Shown: positions 1 through 5,968, counted from the stretch's first letter. The stretch: 5,968 bases of DNA from JBBTVO01 sp038058335 (GCA_038058335.1 JBBUBI010000049.1:1-5968); one strand, 5' to 3'. Numbers and translations: made by a program. Notes: a model not told the origin generated them from the sequence alone.

Positions 1-233
1 CCCTGCTTGAGGTTGTATTTAGTTCCATTGAAGGGGTGAGAAGATTGGCCAAGAAATTCAAGAATGTGCCTGTAGATTTCCTTGGTTGGTATATTCTCGT
101 AGAGTTTTGATTTTATATGCTCAACTACCTCTTCCTGAATTTTCTGAGGAATACCAGCTCGTTTTATCGAGCTTCTTATTTTGATTTCAGAAAAGGGCTC
201 TGTCTCCCCCGTTGCTTTTACTACATTTACCAC
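1..233 (-). CDS. ATP-cone domain protein, 5' part only (runs off left edge)
   Basis: This gene enters at GTG 233-231 and stays open for 77 codons to the window edge, so its C-terminal part is missing. The visible residues are a full ATP-cone-like domain: an opening strand VNVVKATGE, then EPFSEIKIRSSIKRAGIP, a helix EEVVEHIKSKLY, and the IPTKEIYRHILEFL helix. ATP cones are regulatory nucleotide-binding modules, best known from ribonucleotide reductase NrdA/NrdD and the repressor NrdR. NrdR carries a zinc ribbon in front of the cone; here the cone begins at once, so this is not NrdR. The tail SSHPFNGTKYNLKQ recalls free-standing ATP-cone proteins that continue into a restriction-endonuclease-like (Mrr-type) domain; that is remembered resemblance, not visible here. 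GTG is chosen because homologues start a few residues before the VxKxxGE strand. The frame is also open upstream (ATT at 248 is a poor alternative) and no Shine-Dalgarno is present. It follows the membrane fusion gene by 41 nt on the same strand. Confidence 0.82.
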   Translation of the reverse strand, partial: MVNVVKATGETEPFSEIKIRSSIKRAGIPQKIQEEVVEHIKSKLYENIPTKEIYRHILEFLGQSSHPFNGTKYNLKQ

Positions 234-263
234 TATATATATCGTAATGTCTTTCGGGGGAAA
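203..263 (-). promoter_or_regulatory. possible RNA hairpin enclosing the ATP-cone start codon
   Basis: Read on the minus strand, TTTCCCCCG (263-255) can pair with CGGGGGAGA (211-203), giving six G/C pairs plus three outer pairs, one of them G-U. Inside it, ACATTAC (250-244) can pair with GTAAATGT (230-223) with one bulged A. The GTG start at 233-231 falls in the apical loop. Such a fold could modulate initiation or protect the message between two cistrons. It lacks a following U-tract, so it is not an intrinsic terminator. The C5-6 and G5-6 runs stand out in an AT-rich region, but the distance between the outer arms is large and the pairing could be chance. Confidence 0.3.
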
Positions 264-274
264 TTTACAAGTGG
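234..274 (-). promoter_or_regulatory. possible internal promoter before the ATP-cone gene
   Basis: In the 41-nt gap, TTGTAA (270-265, four of six -35 matches) and TACGAT (246-241, four of six -10 matches) are 18 nt apart on the minus strand. The six bases after TACGAT end at 235, so a start at 234 or 233 would coincide with GTG 233, echoing the leaderless arrangement of the first gene. Both boxes are weak and the AT-rich context makes chance matches likely. No intrinsic terminator is seen, so read-through from the operon is the simpler explanation. Confidence 0.22.
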
Positions 275-2647
275 CTATTGAGAAATCTTCTTAAATAGTA
301 GAAAGTCTTCCTTTTCGTGGATGAGCATGTAGTCGGAATTAGCCTTAAAACTTATAGCCATTTGTTTTTGAGCATCAAGCGTAGGCTGAGCATAAATATC
401 GTTGACAAGAAAAGCAACATAATCAGCCTCATATAAGCCGATCGGAATTGTGAACAGTAGTTCCCTTCTTGCAAGATGAGATCCGATATTGTTGGTCGCT
501 GCGACGCTTGCGCTTTGCGGAATCTTCTTCAGAGTTTTATTAATTTCATCTCTATAACTAAGCTGTTTAGTAAAAACACTAACATTTGGAAATTTTGCAA
601 ATGGAAGCGGACCCGTGTGATAGGCAGCAAGTAGCGTAAAGAAAAATATATACCAGGTAAAAAATCTGAAAGAAAATAATTTTGATTTCTTTGCAATCAG
701 TCTTATTGCATAAATTGTTGAAATAAAAAGAAATGGTGTGATTACCGCAGTATATTGATAATAGATTTGACGAAGCTGGATATTGTTCGAAAGAAGATTT
801 ATAGCAAAGTCAGGAATAGTAAATACAAGAGAAAAAGGATTAAAGAAAGGAAGGAATCCAAAAGGAAGAAATATTTTTAGCAGATAATCAAGCGAGCTTT
901 GTGAAAAAATGGCCGTGAGTACAAGATTGGGTGAGAATATAATATTTCGGATAATTTCAAAAGGTGAACTTCCAAATTCAGAATAATACGACAATGCAAA
1001 GTGTTCTTTACCATGAAAAGAAGGAATAATTTGCGAAACAATTATATAGAAAATTGCCAAGGATATCACAGAAAGCAGCGAACCTGCCAATTTCTTTTTA
1101 TGAATTACAAAGATATATACTCCGAAAATTGCGGTTACTACCCACATTTGTTCTTTGGCCAAGGATGCAAGAAGAAGGAATACGGAAAACAAAAAATATT
1201 TTTTGTTTATCAAATAATAATAAGCGCCCAAAAGTAAGGTTGTGGCTAGAACTACCGGGTGGAAATCATATAAGTTGACGAGCTGAACGGAAGGGTTTAT
1301 TAGATAAGAAGCGGATAGGACAAGAGACAGGGTTTTGTCTTTTATCAATTGTTTTGAAATAAGATAAACATATATCGCTCCGAATGCCAAAACAACAGTT
1401 TGTATAAGCAGGAGAGACTTGGCGTGTTCCCAGACGAAATAAAACGGTGCAAGGAGAATCAAGATGAAATCGGCGTGAAATGCAAGTCTGGATATCGGAG
1501 CAATTCCGTCAGGATTGGTGAATAGGAAAATTCTTCCATTGATTGTATTCCAAACTGCCTGCTCCATATTTCCCAGATCAAATCTTCCCGTGAAGAAATT
1601 GTCGTATCTGAGAAAACTAATAGTCGCGAAGTAAAGAATATAAATCGATATAAATGTACTAAGTAGAATTACATGCAGATTTTTAGAAACATAATTTTCT
1701 GCTTTTGAAAGAGTTTGGTTTTTTGTATGTTTCCATAAGTAAATTAAGCTTATGAAAATTAGTTCAGTAGAAATTAGACACATTCTGACAAAAATTGAGG
1801 CAAACCCTGCCATACCGGTTGCCAAATATTTAGATAGTCCTAGCGTTACCATCCCCTCTCTCACTCCAAGTCCCATGGGAGTTACAAATGAAAGATAGCC
1901 TGTGAGAAGTGAGAAAACAAAAAATCCAAGAAGTGACAGTGAATGATGAAGCGGTAGGGTTACGACCGATGAGATCACAAGAAAATATCCCAATCCATAG
2001 AAAAACAGAAATAGAAGATTAATTAGGAGCAAATTTAGCGTAATTATTGGTTTCAAGTCTGGTAAAAAGAAGCGGAAAAGATTTAGAATCTTACTATGGC
2101 TTTTAGGAATAAAACTTCTATTGAAGGTATAAAACATTGTGAGTAGAATGACTGCAGGAATAGAAAGCTGATGAATAAACCCTAAGCTGCTCGGCAGGAT
2201 ACTTTCAAGCACAAAATTCAAGCTTAAGAGTGAGAATATGATACAGGACAAGACAAACATGCCTATTTCTATAAAAAGGAGTTTTGCAATGCTTTTTTTG
2301 TCAATTCCTTTGTCTTCGAAGCTGATGGTCTTGGTAAGAAAAGACCATATGTTTCCGGGTATAAATCTCTTAAGCTCTGCAAATCCCCAAAGGTAGCTTG
2401 ATTCCTTAAGCGATATATTATGACCTGATTCCTTAAGCAGAGTATTCCAGGAAAATGCCCTTAGTGCATAGTAAAAAAGGAAGCAAAGGATTCCTCCTGC
2501 AACCAGCGGAATATTCGGTGCTTTTAAATATGAAAATAAGTTGGGAGAGTTCGAAATAATGATTTTAAAAATAAAAAACAACGCAAGAATAGAAAGAGGC
2601 CAGCCAACTACAAATTTAAGAATCAAAACATATTTATTGTTATTCAT
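275..2647 (-). CDS. membrane fusion protein: LPG-synthase/AglD-type domain plus DUF2079
   Basis: This 790-residue polytopic protein has two recognisable halves. Residues 1-310 resemble the LPG_synthase_TM (AglD, flippase-like) family: about eight hydrophobic segments, the motif KRFIPGNIW (93-101) and PMGLGVREG (257-265). Residues 325-790 match the DUF2079 family: RFDLGNMEQAVWN (355-367), a conserved histidine-containing stretch LAFHADF (388-394), then many membrane segments up to about 676, and a C-terminal soluble part (690-790) containing ATNNIGSHLARRE. DUF2079 looks like GT-C glycosyltransferases, where an acidic residue in the first external loop is catalytic; D357 is the candidate. A role in moving or transferring lipid-linked sugars at the cell envelope is inferred, not shown. 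The aminoacyl-transferase domain of true MprF is absent, so this is not a lysyl-PG synthase. ATG 2647-2645 overlaps the permease stop by 8 nt, so translation is probably coupled; the stop is TAG. Confidence 0.88.
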   Translation of the reverse strand: MNNNKYVLILKFVVGWPLSILALFFIFKIIISNSPNLFSYLKAPNIPLVAGGILCFLFYYALRAFSWNTLLKESGHNISLKESSYLWGFAELKRFIPGNIWSFLTKTISFEDKGIDKKSIAKLLFIEIGMFVLSCIIFSLLSLNFVLESILPSSLGFIHQLSIPAVILLTMFYTFNRSFIPKSHSKILNLFRFFLPDLKPIITLNLLLINLLFLFFYGLGYFLVISSVVTLPLHHSLSLLGFFVFSLLTGYLSFVTPMGLGVREGMVTLGLSKYLATGMAGFASIFVRMCLISTELIFISLIYLWKHTKNQTLSKAENYVSKNLHVILLSTFISIYILYFATISFLRYDNFFTGRFDLGNMEQAVWNTINGRIFLFTNPDGIAPISRLAFHADFILILLAPFYFVWEHAKSLLLIQTVVLAFGAIYVYLISKQLIKDKTLSLVLSASYLINPSVQLVNLYDFHPVVLATTLLLGAYYYLINKKYFLFSVFLLLASLAKEQMWVVTAIFGVYIFVIHKKKLAGSLLSVISLAIFYIIVSQIIPSFHGKEHFALSYYSEFGSSPFEIIRNIIFSPNLVLTAIFSQSSLDYLLKIFLPFGFLPFFNPFSLVFTIPDFAINLLSNNIQLRQIYYQYTAVITPFLFISTIYAIRLIAKKSKLFSFRFFTWYIFFFTLLAAYHTGPLPFAKFPNVSVFTKQLSYRDEINKTLKKIPQSASVAATNNIGSHLARRELLFTIPIGLYEADYVAFLVNDIYAQPTLDAQKQMAISFKANSDYMLIHEKEDFLLFKKISQ

Positions 2648-3851
2648 ATCTCAATGCGTCTATAGGAGCAAGCATCGCTGCTTTGCGGGCAGGATAGAGC
2701 CCAAAGATAATTCCAACTAGGGTTGATACGCCTACGGCGATTAGAATTGCAGGAATGCTTACGACAAACGGGATGCCAAGGATCGCTGACACGGAATATG
2801 CCCCAACTATTCCCAGAAAAATACCGATAAAGCCGCCGATAAGAGTCATTACTATTGATTCGACGAGAAACTGAGTTAGTATGTCTTTTTGTTTTGCTCC
2901 GATTGCCTTGAGGAGTCCGATTTCTTTCGTACGTTCGGTAACAGATACAAGCATAATATTCATAACTCCTACTCCTCCTACCACAAGCGAAATTCCGGAA
3001 ATTGCTGCGATCATGGCTGTCAGAAGTCCTGTTATTGTCTGGACTGTAGTTAGTATATCCTGTGCGCTTTGAATCTGAAAGTCGTTTTCATCGTTCTCAT
3101 CAAGGTCGTGTCTGTCGCGAAGCAGGTTTTCGACGTCATCAATTGTTTGATTTATGCTGCCCGGATCATGAACAGAAATGTCAATTTCCTGGAGTTTTTC
3201 TTCTCCGAGAATATCGTTGATGACGACATTAATTGGAATATATATCGCGTTGTTTATAAAACCTCCGGCCAAAGCGCTTGAAGAGTCAACAACTCCAGTT
3301 ACTCGAAAATTTCTGTTGTTTATTTTTAAATTTTCTCCGACTGATTGTGAATTTTCTCCAAAAAAAGTCTTGGCGACTTCTGACCCAAGCACAACTACCC
3401 GCTCAGATGCTTCCTCCTGCTCTTGCGTAATAAACTCACCTTCAATAATTTCAGGACGTAAGATGTCAAAAACTTCAGGAGTAATTCCGTACGTAAGGAG
3501 TTCGTCTTCTTCTTCATTTGATGAAACAGGTACGGACGCCATTGCAATAGGTGCAACGCTTTTGATATTGGTAAGAGATGCATCATTTTTTATCGCCTCA
3601 AGATCATCGAATGTCAAAGCTTCTGATCCTGCAAATGTACTTATTTGGCTTCCGCCTGGATTTATCTGGAAATAATCTGTCCCGAAAGAAGACAGTTCAT
3701 TTGTAATAAATGCCACAGCTCCCTGCCCTATCGAATAAATTAGAATTACGGATGTAATTCCTATAATTATTCCAAGCATTGTGAGTGACGTCCTTAAAAT
3801 ATTGGATCTAAGTGCCTGAACAGCTGATTTAAAAATCTCTTTGTATTCCAT
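2640..3851 (-). CDS. MacB/FtsX-type ABC transporter permease
   Basis: A 403-residue permease with the MacB layout: a short cytoplasmic amphipathic start, TM1 at about 22-45, a large extracytoplasmic domain (about 46-270, MacB_PCD), then three membrane segments (about 272-303, 328-358, 363-388) making the FtsX domain. Family landmarks are GGVGVMNIMLVSVTERTKEIG (292-312 region), the coupling-helix sequence GLLKAIGAKQKDI, and the C-terminal GLYPARKAAMLAPIDALRYE region. In this family the four-helix permease does not form a substrate channel; it transmits ATP-driven motion to the outer domain (mechanotransmission). The length is usual for a permease without a fused ATPase. The outer domain is very acidic, with EEEDE near 113-117 and DENDEND at 251-257, the latter sitting where homologues have a short turn before the DF strand. 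ATG 3851-3849 follows the ATPase stop by one nucleotide, with no Shine-Dalgarno, which points to coupled translation. The substrate cannot be told from sequence. Confidence 0.95.
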   Translation of the reverse strand: MEYKEIFKSAVQALRSNILRTSLTMLGIIIGITSVILIYSIGQGAVAFITNELSSFGTDYFQINPGGSQISTFAGSEALTFDDLEAIKNDASLTNIKSVAPIAMASVPVSSNEEEDELLTYGITPEVFDILRPEIIEGEFITQEQEEASERVVVLGSEVAKTFFGENSQSVGENLKINNRNFRVTGVVDSSSALAGGFINNAIYIPINVVINDILGEEKLQEIDISVHDPGSINQTIDDVENLLRDRHDLDENDENDFQIQSAQDILTTVQTITGLLTAMIAAISGISLVVGGVGVMNIMLVSVTERTKEIGLLKAIGAKQKDILTQFLVESIVMTLIGGFIGIFLGIVGAYSVSAILGIPFVVSIPAILIAVGVSTLVGIIFGLYPARKAAMLAPIDALRYE

Positions 3852-3852
3852 G

Positions 3853-4551
3853 TTATTTTCTACGCGTGTCTGAAACGATTTTTCCGTCCACTAATTTAAT
3901 CACGCGTCTGGCATAAGCTGCAATATCGTTTTCATGAGAGATTAAGATAATTGTTCTGCCTTTTTCGTTTAGATCCTTTATGAAACCCATAATTTCGTGA
4001 GATGTCTTGGTATCAAGATTTCCGGTTGGCTCATCAGCAAGAATAATTGAAGGGTTCATGATAATTGCGCGTGCAATTGCAACTCTTTGAATTTGTCCGC
4101 CTGAAATTTTGTTTGAAAGATTATTTGCTTTTTCAGCGATACCGACTAATTCCAATGCATCATTAACTCGTTCTTTTCTTTTTTTCTCATCAACACCTGC
4201 ATACATCATTGGACGTTCCACGTTTTTAAATACTGTCGTGCGTGAAAGCAAGTTAAATGTTTGGAAAACGAATCCGATCTCCTTGTTCCTTATCTCAGCA
4301 AGCTGGTCATCTGTATAGGTGCTTATGTCTTTTCCCTTAAATAAATACTTTCCCAGCGTCGGATTGTCAAGAGCACCGAGAATATGCATTAAAGTTGACT
4401 TACCGCTTCCTGATGGTCCAACAATAGCGATGAACTCACCTGCATCGATTTCAAGAGAAATATTATTAAGAGCCTGGTAAGACTGACCATCTCCCAGTAT
4501 GTAATCTTTTGTTATATTCTGGAGCTGAATAAGAGGAGATTTGTCTGACAT
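3853..4551 (-). CDS. ABC transporter ATP-binding protein, MacB/LolD class
   Basis: A complete 232-residue nucleotide-binding subunit that should power the adjacent permease as a dimer on the cytoplasmic face. Every catalytic element is present: Walker A GPSGSGKS (45-52), Q-loop glutamine in VFQTFNLL (Q97), signature ISGGQIQR (149-156), Walker B ILADEPTGNLD (170-180) with catalytic E174, D-loop D180, and switch histidine H206 in ISHENDIA. The FQTFNLL and EPTGNLD sequences are typical of the LolD/MacB/FtsE clade (the MacB-type exporters and lipoprotein extractors). The signature begins with Ile instead of the usual Leu, a tolerated change. It starts at ATG 4551-4549, four nucleotides after the adaptor stop, and stops one nucleotide before the permease ATG. 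The nearest purine stretch, GGAAAC, is about 10 nt from the start and is a poor ribosome-binding site. Being separate from the permease differs from the fused MacB of Escherichia coli. Confidence 0.96.
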   Translation of the reverse strand: MSDKSPLIQLQNITKDYILGDGQSYQALNNISLEIDAGEFIAIVGPSGSGKSTLMHILGALDNPTLGKYLFKGKDISTYTDDQLAEIRNKEIGFVFQTFNLLSRTTVFKNVERPMMYAGVDEKKRKERVNDALELVGIAEKANNLSNKISGGQIQRVAIARAIIMNPSIILADEPTGNLDTKTSHEIMGFIKDLNEKGRTIILISHENDIAAYARRVIKLVDGKIVSDTRRK

Positions 4552-4555
4552 TATT

Positions 4556-5818
4556 TTAGTTTCCGAATAGTCCCGGCCTTTTTACCTGCTCGTTTGATAG
4601 CGTTGTGATAATTTCCTGTCCTTCAGCTATACCTTTTAAAATTTGGGTACGGGTTGTTCCCCGCACGCCGATGACTACTGGGACAAATTTTACTTTATCT
4701 TTACCCTCAGGAATTCTAACCGCACGTCCTCCTTGGTATGGCTTGATGGCAGAGTTAGGAACTGAAAGAGTATCCTCAAGCTTGTTGGTAGTAATAGTAG
4801 CGTCACTATTCATTCCATACCGAAGTTTCTCATCAGGGTTGGTTATCTCTAGGTAAACGTTGTATCTCGTAACTCCTTGTATCTCAGTACCAATATCATC
4901 AACCCGGCTTACAATTCCGTCATAAATTTTGTTATTAATCGCATTTATTTCGATCTTGGCTTTTTGAGTAGGCTTTACTTTGGAAATATCTGTTTCAGAC
5001 AGGGATATTTGAACTTCGGTAGTCGTGAAGTTAGCAATAGAAAGGACTGGAAGCGCTGTTGATGTTATCGTGCTTGCTTTTACGGCTTTGCCTATGTTCG
5101 CCGAAAGATTTGATATAGTGCCAGATATAGGTGCTTTAACTAGCGCATTTTGTGTTGCCTGATACAGAAGCCATGTGGATCCAACTTGAGCTTTTCCTTG
5201 TGCAACAACAGTTTGTTGGTCTTTATACTTTTTTTCCGCAGCATGCCAATTATCCTGTGCTATCTGAAACTCAGGAGATTCAAGTCTCTCTGTATCTCTG
5301 GGCTTATTGTCTCCGGTTTCGTAAGCATCACCTGTAGCCAAATCACGAAATGTATCCCAGTAGGAATACATAGTTGCCCGAAGTACATTTAAGTTTGATT
5401 CAGCTGAATTTTGCGTTGCCTGAGCTGTAAGATAGTTTGCGTATGAGGCTTGCTGTTCTTGCTCGGTAGTACTGCTTTTGACTGTGAATAAGCTTTGACC
5501 CTCGATAACTTCATTTCCATTTGAGACATAAATTTCCTCAACAATACCATTGGTTGGAGATACGACGTCAATTTTTCCGCCTGTAATGATATTTCCTGTT
5601 TCGGAAACTGTCTCTGTAATATCAGTTTTTTCTACTTTTGCAGTTGTATATGAAGGTTTTTTGGTAATAGTCTTAAATATCTGAAAAATTACTATAAAAA
5701 AAATTATGGCAATTACTGTGTAGATAATTTTTTTTCTTAGTGATAATTTTTTAAACTGCTCGAACCGTTTGGAAGTTAAGTTTTTAGCGGGAAGTAAAAT
5801 AGAATTTACCAGCTTCAT
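4556..5818 (-). CDS. periplasmic-adaptor-type (HlyD/MacA-like) membrane fusion protein
   Basis: A 420-residue adaptor counted from ATG 5818. It has a basic N-terminus of about 30 residues, one membrane anchor (about 31-48, IIYTVIAIIFFIVIFQIF), a first lipoyl half (about 80-112, with VVSPTNGIVEEIYVSNGNEV), a long helical hairpin (about 118-226), a second lipoyl half (about 227-252, KAPISGTISNLSANIGKAV), a beta-barrel domain (about 265-343) and a membrane-proximal domain (about 348-418). No lipobox cysteine is present, so it is anchored by the N-terminal helix. In MacA the hairpin tip docks on TolC; here the tip holds a polar, largely acidic insert (about 163-185) with W154 just before it, and no outer-membrane factor is encoded nearby. 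It should work with the ATPase and permease that follow. In-frame TTG 5824 would add two residues, but the promoter places the RNA start at the ATG, so 5818 is preferred. The stop is TAA. Confidence 0.93.
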   Translation of the reverse strand: MKLVNSILLPAKNLTSKRFEQFKKLSLRKKIIYTVIAIIFFIVIFQIFKTITKKPSYTTAKVEKTDITETVSETGNIITGGKIDVVSPTNGIVEEIYVSNGNEVIEGQSLFTVKSSTTEQEQQASYANYLTAQATQNSAESNLNVLRATMYSYWDTFRDLATGDAYETGDNKPRDTERLESPEFQIAQDNWHAAEKKYKDQQTVVAQGKAQVGSTWLLYQATQNALVKAPISGTISNLSANIGKAVKASTITSTALPVLSIANFTTTEVQISLSETDISKVKPTQKAKIEINAINNKIYDGIVSRVDDIGTEIQGVTRYNVYLEITNPDEKLRYGMNSDATITTNKLEDTLSVPNSAIKPYQGGRAVRIPEGKDKVKFVPVVIGVRGTTRTQILKGIAEGQEIITTLSNEQVKRPGLFGN

Positions 5819-5824
5819 TCCCAA

Positions 5825-5853
5825 ATTATAGCACAGGCAAGGCTGAGTTATAA
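5825..5853 (-). promoter_or_regulatory. extended -10 promoter, probably giving a leaderless mRNA
   Basis: On the minus strand TATAAT lies at 5830-5825, a perfect -10 hexamer, preceded by TGTGC, the extended -10 motif common in promoters with a poor -35. Seventeen bases upstream is TTATAA (5853-5848), matching only three of six -35 consensus positions. Six bases (TTGGGA) separate the hexamer from ATG 5818, so the expected +1 is the A of the start codon. That implies the adaptor message has no 5' leader and needs no Shine-Dalgarno; none is visible. The promoter would drive the whole minus-strand operon. Confidence 0.72.
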
Positions 5854-5968
5854 GAGTTTAAGCGAAACTATTGGATATAAAGAAAAAACTTAAAAAATAC
5901 GTCTCCCTGCTTCGTTTTTATATTGTCTTAATATTGTAGCGTTTCCCGTAGTGCTAATTCCTCCTGTA
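5854..5968. other. non-coding or edge region upstream of the operon promoter
   Basis: There is no firmly supported gene here. On the minus strand one frame is open from the window edge (5967) for 25 codons to TAA 5892-5890; it could be the tail of an upstream gene (reading TGGISTTGNATILRQ at first) but is not recognised and is short enough to be chance. A 7-bp direct repeat ATATTGT occurs at 5920-5926 and 5931-5937, one 11-bp step apart, which could be an operator. A weak A/T stem followed by T-runs lies at 5919-5883 and is a poor terminator candidate. AGGAGG appears on the minus strand at 5966-5961 but has no ATG, GTG or TTG at a suitable distance. Confidence 0.4.

Noticed and set aside
1..233. 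Annotation of the truncated gene as NrdR
   Set aside because: NrdR has an N-terminal CxxC zinc ribbon before its ATP cone; here the cone begins at the start codon and no cysteines are seen.
1001..1278. Two overlapping plus-strand open frames inside the membrane fusion gene
   Set aside because: Antisense shadows of the DUF2079 region with no recognisable protein features and no start signal.
275..2647. Annotation of the fusion protein as MprF (lysylphosphatidylglycerol synthase)
   Set aside because: The cytosolic aminoacyl-transferase domain of MprF is absent; the second half is a DUF2079 membrane domain instead.
3178..3675. A 165-codon open frame on the plus strand, antisense to the permease gene
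   Set aside because: It lies wholly inside the well-supported permease gene, is serine-rich as antisense shadows are, and matches no family I know.
5822..5824. TTG at 5824 as the adaptor start codon
   Set aside because: It lies between the -10 box and the predicted transcription start, so it should not be in the mRNA; ATG 5818 is the better start.
5883..5919. Intrinsic terminator on the minus strand (AAAAACG paired with CGTaTTTTT, followed by T-runs)
   Set aside because: Only two G-C pairs and a bulge; the T-runs are typical of local AT-rich sequence.
5871..5939. Short plus-strand frame from TTG 5871 reading MDIKKKLKKYVSLL and then hydrophobic residues to TAG
   Set aside because: Only 22 codons with a TTG start and no ribosome-binding site; its lysine-rich look is explained by the A-rich sequence.
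5961..5966. AGGAGG on the minus strand as a ribosome-binding site
   Set aside because: No ATG, GTG or TTG follows at a workable distance in any frame.

Overview
The window is AT-rich (by eye, below 40% GC) and almost wholly coding on the minus strand. Transcription runs from the right end to the left. Four complete genes and one truncated gene lie head to tail with gaps of 4 nt, 1 nt, an 8-nt overlap and 41 nt, which looks like one operon. The gene families suggest a member of the Candidate Phyla Radiation (Patescibacteria), most likely the Microgenomates side. This rests on three things: a membrane-anchored MacA-like adaptor with a long polar hairpin-tip insert, with no TolC-type gene beside it; a GT-C-like DUF2079 protein; and a free-standing ATP-cone protein. 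The taxonomic call comes from remembered family resemblance, not from a search. TGA is not needed as a sense codon, so nothing points to the Gracilibacteria/SR1 code.

Layout from right to left (direction of transcription). 5968-5819: a short intergenic region with a strong extended -10 promoter placed so that the predicted +1 is the A of the first gene's ATG, i.e. a probable leaderless message. 5818-4556: adaptor protein of the HlyD/MacA type. 4551-3853: ABC ATPase of the MacB/LolD class. 3851-2640: MacB/FtsX-type permease. 2647-275: a 790-residue polytopic protein joining an N-terminal lysylphosphatidylglycerol-synthase-type (AglD/flippase-like) membrane domain to a C-terminal DUF2079 domain, which resembles GT-C glycosyltransferases. 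233-1: the first 77 codons of an ATP-cone protein that runs off the left edge.

The first three genes form a standard MacAB-type tripartite-family transporter, with ATPase and permease on separate chains as in Gram-positive bacteria. Such systems couple ATP hydrolysis in the cytoplasm to mechanical movement of an extracytoplasmic domain, and they export peptides, lipids or antibiotics or extract lipoproteins. Translational overlap of the permease with the LPG-synthase/DUF2079 fusion suggests, as inference only, that the transporter and a lipid-linked sugar or envelope-lipid enzyme serve the same surface process. The ATP-cone gene may be a co-transcribed passenger.

None of the five genes has a convincing Shine-Dalgarno sequence. 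This fits a leaderless first gene followed by coupled translation. I found no tRNA, rRNA, CRISPR array, insertion sequence or convincing intrinsic terminator. The least ordinary items are the leaderless promoter, the double-domain membrane fusion and its tight coupling to the transporter, and a possible RNA hairpin that encloses the ATP-cone start codon.
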